This document shows positions 7,342 to 12,590 of a stretch of DNA of 16,795 nucleotides, piece by piece. The stretch is from the NCBI GenBank assembly GCA_030645645.1, contig JAUSNC010000019.1, positions 1-16,795 of the forward strand, written 5' to 3'. The stretch is from Candidatus Parcubacteria bacterium. GTDB taxonomy: Bacteria > Patescibacteriota > Minisyncoccia > Minisyncoccales > UBA6532. The notes beneath the pieces are model-generated. The model did not search any database. It was not told the origin of the DNA and saw only the letters and a list, made by a program, of their open reading frames with translations. The position numbers and the translations under genes were made by a program. Position 1 is the stretch's first letter. Every line of letters starts with the position of its first letter.

Positions 7342-8625
7342 TCATTTAATTCTTTTCTTTATCTCCGCTACCGCCTTGTTTAATTTCACTGTATCCTGCT
7401 TTCCAGTTGCCATATTCCTGATAATAATTGTATCTTCCAAAGCTTCTCTCTGTCCTAGGATTAAAGCATAATCTACCCCTATTCTGCCTGCAGTGCGAAG
7501 TTGGGTCTTAAGAGAATCCCTGCCAAGCGTCTCTGCAATTTTGATCTTTTCCACTCTTAATTCCTCTATTAGGCGCAGACTCTTTCTTTTAGCCATTGTT
7601 CCGAGTTGGGCCAGGAAAAATTTCGGATTGGAGACAGAAAAACCCTTTATTTTTTCCTTAAGAGATTCCACTATTCTCTCTACTCCGGCCGCTCCGCCGC
7701 AGGCCGGCGTGTCTTTTCCGAAAAGCACTTTAATTAATGCGTCGTATCTCCCCCCTCCAACCAATGCTGAATTAAGATTAACCCCTTCCGTCCCTTTTGA
7801 GTCTTCAAATATTTCAAAAACTGTTTTTGTATAATAATCCAGGCCTCTTACTAAGAACGGGTTTAAATGATAAGGTAGCTCCAGTTCGTCCAAAAATTCC
7901 AGAACTTTCTTGAAATGCGATTTACATCCTTCACATAAGTAATCAATCATCTGAGGCGCCTGGCTTTTGATCCTCTGGCATTTTTCTTCTTTGCAATCAA
8001 GAATTCTTAATGGATTTTCTTTTAATCTTCTCCTGCAGTCGGAACAAAGCTGGGCCTCCCGGTATTTGAAATAGTTAGCAAGTGATTTCTTATAATAAGG
8101 ACGGCATTGGTTATCCCCAATGCTGTTTATTTCAATCATAAGGTTTTTGAATTTCAATTCCTTTAGAAGATTGTAGAAAATCTGGATGACTTGGGCGTCT
8201 ATTACCGGATTTTCATCTCCTATGATTTCAAAACCGCATTGGTTGAATTGCCTATATCTGCCGGCTTGCGGCCTTTCATATCTGAAAAGAGGTCCGTAAA
8301 ACCAAACTTTTACCGGTTGAGGAAGGTTAAACATGCCGTGCTCTATATAAGAACGACAGATGCCCGGCGTGAATTCCGGTCTAAGAGCCAGAGTATCTCC
8401 GCCTTTGGTTTTAAAAGAATACATTTGCTTTTGAACCACATCTGTAGAACTTCCTGTTCCTTTCTCGAAAAGTTCCAATTGTTCTACAATCGGAGTGTCA
8501 ATTTTCTGGAAATCATAAAAATCCGCGATGTCTTCTAAGGCCTTATAAACTTTTTTATAGTAAGGCTGCATATCGGGCAATATATCGTGCATGCCCGTTG
8601 GCGCAGTTATTCTTTGTCTTTTCAT
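7342..8625 (-). CDS. hisS: histidyl-tRNA synthetase
   Basis: HisRS charges tRNA-His. The 427 residues show the class II layout: N-terminal APTGMHDILP (8-17), the segment LALRPEFTPGICRSY (79-93), motif 2 FRYERPQAGRYRQFNQ (114-129), the histidine-specific motifs LVRGLDYYTKTVFE (258-271) and GGGRYD (290-295), motif 3 region CGGAAGVERIVE, and a C-terminal anticodon-binding domain ending AVAEIKKRIK. An insertion with six cysteines (C194, C197, C211, C216, C231, C234) is of the type found in many bacterial HisRS proteins and probably binds zinc. The ATG at 8625 follows lepB by 4 nt. It ends in TGA at the normal C-terminus, supporting the standard bacterial code. Confidence 0.97.
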   Translation of the reverse strand: MKRQRITAPTGMHDILPDMQPYYKKVYKALEDIADFYDFQKIDTPIVEQLELFEKGTGSSTDVVQKQMYSFKTKGGDTLALRPEFTPGICRSYIEHGMFNLPQPVKVWFYGPLFRYERPQAGRYRQFNQCGFEIIGDENPVIDAQVIQIFYNLLKELKFKNLMIEINSIGDNQCRPYYKKSLANYFKYREAQLCSDCRRRLKENPLRILDCKEEKCQRIKSQAPQMIDYLCEGCKSHFKKVLEFLDELELPYHLNPFLVRGLDYYTKTVFEIFEDSKGTEGVNLNSALVGGGRYDALIKVLFGKDTPACGGAAGVERIVESLKEKIKGFSVSNPKFFLAQLGTMAKRKSLRLIEELRVEKIKIAETLGRDSLKTQLRTAGRIGVDYALILGQREALEDTIIIRNMATGKQDTVKLNKAVAEIKKRIK

Positions 8626-8629
8626 AAAT

Positions 8630-9178
8630 TTAGTAAGCAGGGGCTTCTATCATTGCCAATGCGGCAAATGGCCAAGCCCTTATGGCCACTTTTCCAATTA
8701 TAAATTTTTCATCAAGTTTCCCCCAGCGTCTGGAATCAGATGAAGCTGCCCTATTATCGCCCATCACAAAAAGTTCATTCGGCCCCATAGTAGTCTTGAT
8801 AATGCCTGGAGTTTCCAATCCTAAAGGAAGATAAGCTTCATCTAAGATTTTAACATTTCCTTTGTCGTCAATAATTGATGCTCTGCCATCCTTAATTTCT
8901 ATTGTTTCTCCGGGAAGACCGATTATCCTCTTTATATATCGCTGGGAAGGATTATTGGGATATTTAAAAACTATGACATCTCCTCTTTTGGGAGCAGTGA
9001 AACGGTAAGAAATTTCATCAACAATCAGATAATCTCCATTCTCAAAACTGGGCTCCATGGATTGCCCTTTAACCAAGAAAGGCTGAAATATGAAATACCT
9101 AATTGGCACCACAATCAGCATTGCTATGATTACAATTTTAGCAACTTCCCAAATATAAATTAGGGTATTTTTAAACAT
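8630..9178 (-). CDS. lepB: signal peptidase I
   Basis: Signal peptidase I removes signal peptides from exported proteins on the outer face of the cytoplasmic membrane. One N-terminal membrane helix (about 9-32) is followed by box B VKGQSMEPSFENGDYL with the nucleophile Ser40, box C RGDVIVFKYP (65-74), box D RYIKRIIGLPGETIEI with the general base Lys83, and box E MGDNRAASSDSR (139-150). At 182 residues it is the short, single-helix type common in Gram-positive bacteria and CPR. The ATG at 9178 has AAGGA a few bases upstream. It heads lepB-hisS-HIT. Confidence 0.96.
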   Translation of the reverse strand: MFKNTLIYIWEVAKIVIIAMLIVVPIRYFIFQPFLVKGQSMEPSFENGDYLIVDEISYRFTAPKRGDVIVFKYPNNPSQRYIKRIIGLPGETIEIKDGRASIIDDKGNVKILDEAYLPLGLETPGIIKTTMGPNELFVMGDNRAASSDSRRWGKLDEKFIIGKVAIRAWPFAALAMIEAPAY

Positions 9179-9190
9179 ATTTCCTTTTTA

Positions 9191-9229
9191 ATTATAACTT
9201 ATTATATATGAAATTTCTTCCTTTCGCAA
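9191..9229 (-). promoter_or_regulatory. promoter of lepB-hisS-HIT
   Basis: TTGCGA (9229-9224), a 17-nt spacer and TATAAT (9206-9201) point to lepB, with transcription starting near 9194. A second TATAAT sits at 9196-9191 and could give a shorter leader. An AAGGA Shine-Dalgarno sequence lies just before the ATG. Confidence 0.5.
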
Positions 9230-9260
9230 GTCCCCGCAAATGCCTTAAATAAATCTAAAT

Positions 9261-9268
9261 GCTATAAT
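9261..9268 (+). promoter_or_regulatory. extended -10 element upstream of pth
   Basis: TGCTATAAT (T of the TG at 9260) is an extended -10 motif (TGnTATAAT), which can work without a good -35; none is visible. Only eight bases separate it from the pth ATG at 9277, so the mRNA would be leaderless or nearly so. Confidence 0.5.
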
Positions 9269-9276
9269 TGGAATAT

Positions 9277-9846
9277 ATGATTTTAATTATAGGCCTGGGC
9301 AATCCCGGGGAGAAGTATAAAAATACCAGGCATAATATGGGTTTTAGGATTATTGATAAATTCGCCAAGGAAAATAATTTCCCTGATTTTGCCTTTTCAA
9401 AAAAATTTAATGCCGATATATCGGAGGGCGAAATTGATGGCAAAGAAATATTTCTTGCCAAACCACAAACTTTTATGAACTCATCCGGATCAGCGGTAAG
9501 AATGATTTTTAAAAATTTGAAGATGAATATTAAATATCTGTTCGTAATCAACGACGATATTGATTTGCCGGTAGGAAAATTAAAAATTTCTATTGGAAGA
9601 AATTCAGCAGGACAAAAGGGAGTGCAGTCAATAATTGACGCATTAGGAACAAATGATTTTACAAGGTTCAGAATTGGCATTGCTCCCGCCGCAGGAAAAC
9701 CTGCAAAGACTGAAGAGTTTGTTCTTAAAAATTTCAACAGAGAAGAAGGAAAAACTATTGATGAAATTTCAAAAACCGTTTGCAAAGCAATCTCAACGGC
9801 GGTAAAAGAGAATATTGAGAAAGCGATGAATGAGTTTAATAAATAA
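9277..9846 (+). CDS. pth: peptidyl-tRNA hydrolase
   Basis: Pth recycles peptidyl-tRNAs that drop off the ribosome by cutting the ester bond. The 189 residues begin MILIIGLGNPGEKYKNTRHN; Asn and the catalytic His of the TRHNMG motif, the FMNSSG loop (PQTFMNSSGSAV) and the DDIDLPVGKLKI segment are intact, as is GQKGVQSIIDALGT. I chose the ATG at 9277 because family members start exactly at this strand; a TTG three codons upstream (9268) is in frame but overlaps the -10 box. The stop lies 24 nt from that of the convergent repeat protein. Confidence 0.95.
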   Translation: MILIIGLGNPGEKYKNTRHNMGFRIIDKFAKENNFPDFAFSKKFNADISEGEIDGKEIFLAKPQTFMNSSGSAVRMIFKNLKMNIKYLFVINDDIDLPVGKLKISIGRNSAGQKGVQSIIDALGTNDFTRFRIGIAPAAGKPAKTEEFVLKNFNREEGKTIDEISKTVCKAISTAVKENIEKAMNEFNK

Positions 9847-9877
9847 AAAAAACCGGTAATTAAAAAAAATTTACCGG
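9845..9877 (-). terminator. intrinsic terminator of the 11-residue-repeat gene
   Basis: A 7-bp stem CCGGTAA/TTACCGG (arms 9853-9859 and 9871-9877) with an 11-nt loop is followed on the minus strand by eight T residues (9852-9845). The TAA stop of the minus gene (9873-9871) forms part of the stem. No T tract follows on the plus strand, so it mainly serves the minus gene. Confidence 0.65.
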
Positions 9878-10245
9878 GGTTTAGTTTCCATAACTAATGG
9901 GATGTTTGGAGCCGCAAAATGAACTCTTTCGGCCATTTCTGGTGAAACATAGATTTTAGTTGGCCCTTCCTTAGTCGAAAAATCCAGCTCGCCCTCGATG
10001 GTTGCTCCTCCGAGATACAGATTACCCTCGATGGTTGCTCCTCCGAGATACAGATTACCCTCGATGGGTGCTCTTCCGAAATTCAGATCGCCCTTGATGG
10101 TTGCTCCTCTGAAATCCAGATCGCCCTCGATGGTTGCTCCTCCGAGATACAGATTACCCTTGATGGTTGCTCCGTTAAAATTCCTCAACCCTTTTTTTAT
10201 TTCCTCTTTTACTTCCGCGGCAGTTATTTCTTTCTTTCCGGTCAT
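9871..10245 (-). CDS. 11-residue tandem-repeat protein, predicted beta-solenoid
   Basis: I do not recognise a named family. The 124 residues consist of a charged N-terminal helix (MTGKKEITAAEVKEEIKKGL), five full 11-residue repeats plus a partial sixth (26-89) with consensus A-T-I-x-G-[N/D]-L-x-[L/F]-x-G, and a non-repeat tail ending IPLVMETKPR. Regular spacing of I, L and L/F suggests a right-handed beta-solenoid. Pentapeptide-repeat proteins are the nearest concept, but the period is 11 rather than 5, and bactofilin-like polymers are a remote alternative. There is no signal peptide or membrane helix, so it is probably cytoplasmic. The repeats use CTG, ATC, GAG and CTC codons and are about 50% GC, unlike the AT-rich neighbours. 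A consensus promoter and its own terminator bracket the gene. Function unknown; that it is expressed is inferred from the promoter. Confidence 0.75.
   Translation of the reverse strand: MTGKKEITAAEVKEEIKKGLRNFNGATIKGNLYLGGATIEGDLDFRGATIKGDLNFGRAPIEGNLYLGGATIEGNLYLGGATIEGELDFSTKEGPTKIYVSPEMAERVHFAAPNIPLVMETKPR
9979..10170 (-). repeat. 33-bp in-frame tandem repeat array
   Basis: Five complete 33-bp units and one partial unit lie head to tail inside the coding frame. Units 1, 4 and 5 are nearly identical (encoding GNLYLGG), while units 2, 3 and 6 share a second form (GDLDF, GDLNF, GELDF). The forms differ in linked synonymous changes as well, for example GGT-AAT against GGC-GAT. This indicates duplication of whole units by slippage or recombination. 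There are no unique spacers between the units. Confidence 0.9.
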
Positions 10246-10263
10246 TTTTTCACTTCTTTATTT

Positions 10264-10291
10264 ATTATACTCTAATTAAATGAATTGTCAA
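10264..10291 (-). promoter_or_regulatory. consensus promoter of the repeat protein, overlapping mfd start
   Basis: TTGACA (10291-10286), a 16-nt spacer and TATAAT (10269-10264) are perfect in both boxes. The -35 box lies within codons 3-4 of mfd. Transcription would start near 10257, about 12 nt before the ATG. It is one of the best promoter matches in the window. Confidence 0.65.
10266..10271 (+). promoter_or_regulatory. possible -10 element of mfd
   Basis: TATACT on the plus strand ends eight bases before the mfd ATG, which would give a nearly leaderless mRNA. No convincing -35 is seen 15-19 nt upstream. It is embedded in the divergent TATAAT of the repeat gene, so the two promoters cannot be occupied together. 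Confidence 0.3.
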
Positions 10292-12235
10292 GACAAAAAA
10301 ATTTTAATAGTCAGCCTGTCCCCCTATTTCCTGGAAAAGAATAATTTTTGGTTTGAAGAAAATTTGGAAAAGATCCTGGAAGCGAGAAAGACCCGGAATT
10401 TTTTTGAAGACAACATTATTTTATTAGAGAAAGGGCAAATATACCAGTTTTCCGAATTTTTAAGAAAGCTTGATGAAATGGGATATGAAAAGGTCCAGAC
10501 TGTTTCGGAACCCGGCGAGTTTTCAAGAAAAGGAGGAATAATTGAAATTTTCCCTTTGAATATGAATTATGCGATACGTTTGGATTTTTTCGGCAACCTT
10601 ATTGATAATATTGAAAAACTGCCTGTTGAAATAAAAAACGAAGATGAAGAAAAAGAAATAAAAGACCGGATAATAAAAAAACTTAAGCGCCAAAAGATTT
10701 TCTCTCAACTAGGTTCTTTGAAAGCCGGCGACTATGTCGTTCATTTGGATCACGGCGTTGGAATATATAAGGAAAAACAAAAAATCAGTGGAGGCGAATA
10801 TTATATTCTGGACTATGCCTCAGGCGATAAGTTATATGTTCCTTTGGGTCTAGAAAGGAAATTAAGCCGTTATCTTGGATTTACAGATCCGAAAATATCC
10901 CGGCTGGGCAGCTCGCTGTGGATAAAAACTAAAAAGAAAGTGAAGGAGGAAATCGAAAAACTGGCAAGGGAACTTCTGACACTGTATGCGGAGCGCGAAA
11001 TAGCCGTGAGGCCTCCCTATCTTGCCGGCGATGAAATACAAAGAAGCTTTGATGAAAGTTTTGCTTTTGAAGAAACTCCTGATCAGGCCGAGGCAATCAA
11101 GGATATATATGAAGATCTGGAAAAAGACAAGCCGATGGACAGAATAGTATGCGGTGACGTCGGATTCGGAAAAACGGAAGTTGCCTTAAGGGCTGCTTTT
11201 AAAGTCATACGGTCTGGGAAACAGGTGGCTATATTATGTCCCACCACCATTTTGGCTAATCAACATTTTCAGAATTTCAGAAAACGTTTAAATGATTTTC
11301 CGGTAAACGCAGCATTGCTTTCCAGACTTCAATCAAAAAAAGAGCAGAAAAATATAATCAGGAATTTAAAAGAAGGAAAAACAGACTTTGTTATCGGAAC
11401 CCATCGCCTATTATCACAGGACGTTGAATTTAAAGATTTAGGACTTTTAATTATTGACGACGAGCAAAGATTCGGCGTCAGACAAAAGGAGAAATTGAAA
11501 AAAATGAGGGCAACCCTTGATGTTTTAAGCCTCTCTGCTACACCCATACCCAGAACTCTTTATATGGCCTTATCGTCATTAAAGGGCATTAGTTTAATCC
11601 AAACTCCCCCTGCAGCAAGGTTATCCATTAAAACACACATTTCTCCTTGGAACGAAAGGACAATAAAAAATGCAATTAAAAACGAAATTAAAAGGCGAGG
11701 CCAGGTTTATTATCTGCATAACCGCGTAGGAACGATAGATTCTGCCAGAAAATTTCTGGAAGACCTGATTCCTGATATAAGAACGGGAATAGTTCACGGC
11801 AGAATGACAGAATTCCAAATGATAAAATCAATGGATGATTTCCAGAATAAGAAGATTGATGTTCTGATGGCAACCACTATTATTGAAAGCGGACTGGATT
11901 TGCCCAATGTAAACACTTTAATAGTGGCCGATGCGGCAAAATTAGGCCTATCTCAGGCCTACCAGATACGGGGCCGGGTGGGCAGATCGAATATACAGGC
12001 TTTTGCTTACTTTTTCTACGGAGAAAACCTTAATGAAAAAGCAAGGTTGAGGCTTGATGCCCTGAAAAAAGCGGAAGAGCTCGGGTCCGGTTATAAAGTT
12101 GCCTTGAAGGATTTGGAAATAAGAGGAGCGGGCAATATTCTCGGCAAAGAACAATCAGGAAGCGTCAATCAGGTGGGCCTGAATCTTTATTGCCAGATGC
12201 TATCCGAATCAATTGAAAAATTGAGAGAAAAATAA
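10280..12235 (+). CDS. mfd: short transcription-repair coupling factor (Mfd-like SF2 translocase)
   Basis: Mfd removes stalled RNA polymerase and recruits nucleotide excision repair. The 651 residues hold only part of the family's usual 1100-1200. Present are the end of the UvrB-like region (EPGEFSRKGGIIEIFP, 77-92), the CarD-like RNA-polymerase-binding domain (about 145-200, VVHLDHGVGIY), and a RecG-type helicase core: GDVGFGKTEV (292-301), PTTILANQHF (321-330), IGTHRLL (372-378), the DDEQ box (393-396), SATPIPRTLYMAL (419-431), ATTIIESGLDLPNVNT, QIRGRVGRS and the translocation motif near GAGNILGKEQSG. Missing are most of domains 1a/2 at the N-terminus and the whole C-terminal domain 7. Motif II has Asp where Glu is usual. 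The ATG is fixed by an in-frame TAA immediately upstream. RecG is excluded by the CarD-like domain. Confidence 0.9.
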   Translation: MNCQDKKILIVSLSPYFLEKNNFWFEENLEKILEARKTRNFFEDNIILLEKGQIYQFSEFLRKLDEMGYEKVQTVSEPGEFSRKGGIIEIFPLNMNYAIRLDFFGNLIDNIEKLPVEIKNEDEEKEIKDRIIKKLKRQKIFSQLGSLKAGDYVVHLDHGVGIYKEKQKISGGEYYILDYASGDKLYVPLGLERKLSRYLGFTDPKISRLGSSLWIKTKKKVKEEIEKLARELLTLYAEREIAVRPPYLAGDEIQRSFDESFAFEETPDQAEAIKDIYEDLEKDKPMDRIVCGDVGFGKTEVALRAAFKVIRSGKQVAILCPTTILANQHFQNFRKRLNDFPVNAALLSRLQSKKEQKNIIRNLKEGKTDFVIGTHRLLSQDVEFKDLGLLIIDDEQRFGVRQKEKLKKMRATLDVLSLSATPIPRTLYMALSSLKGISLIQTPPAARLSIKTHISPWNERTIKNAIKNEIKRRGQVYYLHNRVGTIDSARKFLEDLIPDIRTGIVHGRMTEFQMIKSMDDFQNKKIDVLMATTIIESGLDLPNVNTLIVADAAKLGLSQAYQIRGRVGRSNIQAFAYFFYGENLNEKARLRLDALKKAEELGSGYKVALKDLEIRGAGNILGKEQSGSVNQVGLNLYCQMLSESIEKLREK

Positions 12236-12258
12236 AAAAGATAGACTGTCGTCTATCT
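12228..12258 (-). terminator. intrinsic terminator of the 73-residue gene
   Basis: A perfect 8-bp stem AGATAGAC/GTCTATCT (12239-12246 and 12251-12258) with a TGTC loop is followed on the minus strand by TTTTTTATTTTT. The TAG stop of the minus gene (12259-12257) begins in the stem, and the T tract is the complement of the mfd stop and its last Lys codon. Confidence 0.7.
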
Positions 12259-12478
12259 ATAATTCTATAGTTATTTCTTTACCTATAAAACGTTCATTCT
12301 CTTTTTTTACCCGGTTTATCTTTTGAATTTCTTTTTTCAGTCCATCTACAGGGTTCTCTTTAACATCTATAAGCATTGATCTCTCTTCTGTTTCACCGGT
12401 TATTTGATAAGTAAGATAATTTTTGCCGTCGTGATATCTTTTAATGCTGATTATTGTCGCATTTAGAGTTGTTTTCAT
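12257..12478 (-). CDS. small protein of unknown function
   Basis: No family is recognised. The 73 residues from the ATG at 12478 begin MKTTLNATIISIKRYHDGKN and end ERFIGKEITIEL. The first half has strand-like alternation (ATIISI, YLTYQITGE, RSMLIDV) and the second a charged helix rich in Lys and Glu (GLKKEIQKINRVKKENE); there is no signal peptide, membrane segment or cysteine. I chose ATG 12478 rather than the in-frame GTG at 12487 because AAGGTG lies six bases before it and the predicted transcription start is near 12489. The gene has its own promoter and terminator and sits between mfd and topA on the opposite strand. Its being a real gene is supported by these signals; function is unknown. 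Confidence 0.65.
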   Translation of the reverse strand: MKTTLNATIISIKRYHDGKNYLTYQITGETEERSMLIDVKENPVDGLKKEIQKINRVKKENERFIGKEITIEL

Positions 12479-12495
12479 TTCTCTCACCTTCTAAA

Positions 12496-12524
12496 ATAGT
12501 AGAACATTTGAACAAAAAAGTAAA
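12496..12524 (-). promoter_or_regulatory. promoter of the 73-residue gene
   Basis: TTTACT (12524-12519), a 17-nt spacer and TACTAT (12501-12496) face the small gene. The predicted start near 12489 puts the AAGGTG ribosome-binding sequence at the very 5' end of the mRNA. Confidence 0.5.
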
Positions 12525-12535
12525 TAGATGCTATA

Positions 12536-12563
12536 TTGACAAAAACGCAGGAAAATTTAAACT
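12536..12563 (+). promoter_or_regulatory. putative topA promoter
   Basis: A perfect TTGACA (12536-12541) is followed after 16 nt by TAAACT (12558-12563; four of six bases). The predicted leader is about 20 nt with no Shine-Dalgarno sequence. A six-codon reading frame, ATG at 12574, would end in a TGA overlapping the topA ATG. Confidence 0.4.
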
Positions 12564-12590
12564 ATCAAGACTAATGGCAAATTTAATAAT

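Noticed and set aside
7342..7344. UGA read as glycine (alternative code)
   Set aside because: hisS and ybeY end in TGA at the normal family C-terminus, and no conserved Gly position is encoded by TGA in the genes read.
9255..9785. 176-codon minus-strand frame opposite pth
   Set aside because: The pth translation on the plus strand matches its family along the full length; the opposite frame is hydrophobic nonsense without family features.
9979..10170. Direct repeats suggesting a CRISPR array
   Set aside because: The 33-bp units are contiguous with no spacers, vary at linked codons and keep one open frame through the whole gene.
9998..10279. 93-codon plus-strand frame through the 33-bp repeats
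   Set aside because: Repeats of length divisible by three keep several frames open. The minus frame has the promoter, terminator and a regular hydrophobic pattern; this one is a Pro/Arg-rich shadow.
12185..12260. Terminator of mfd on the plus strand
   Set aside because: The 8-bp hairpin is followed on the plus strand by ATAATTCTATAG rather than a T tract; the T tract is on the minus side.
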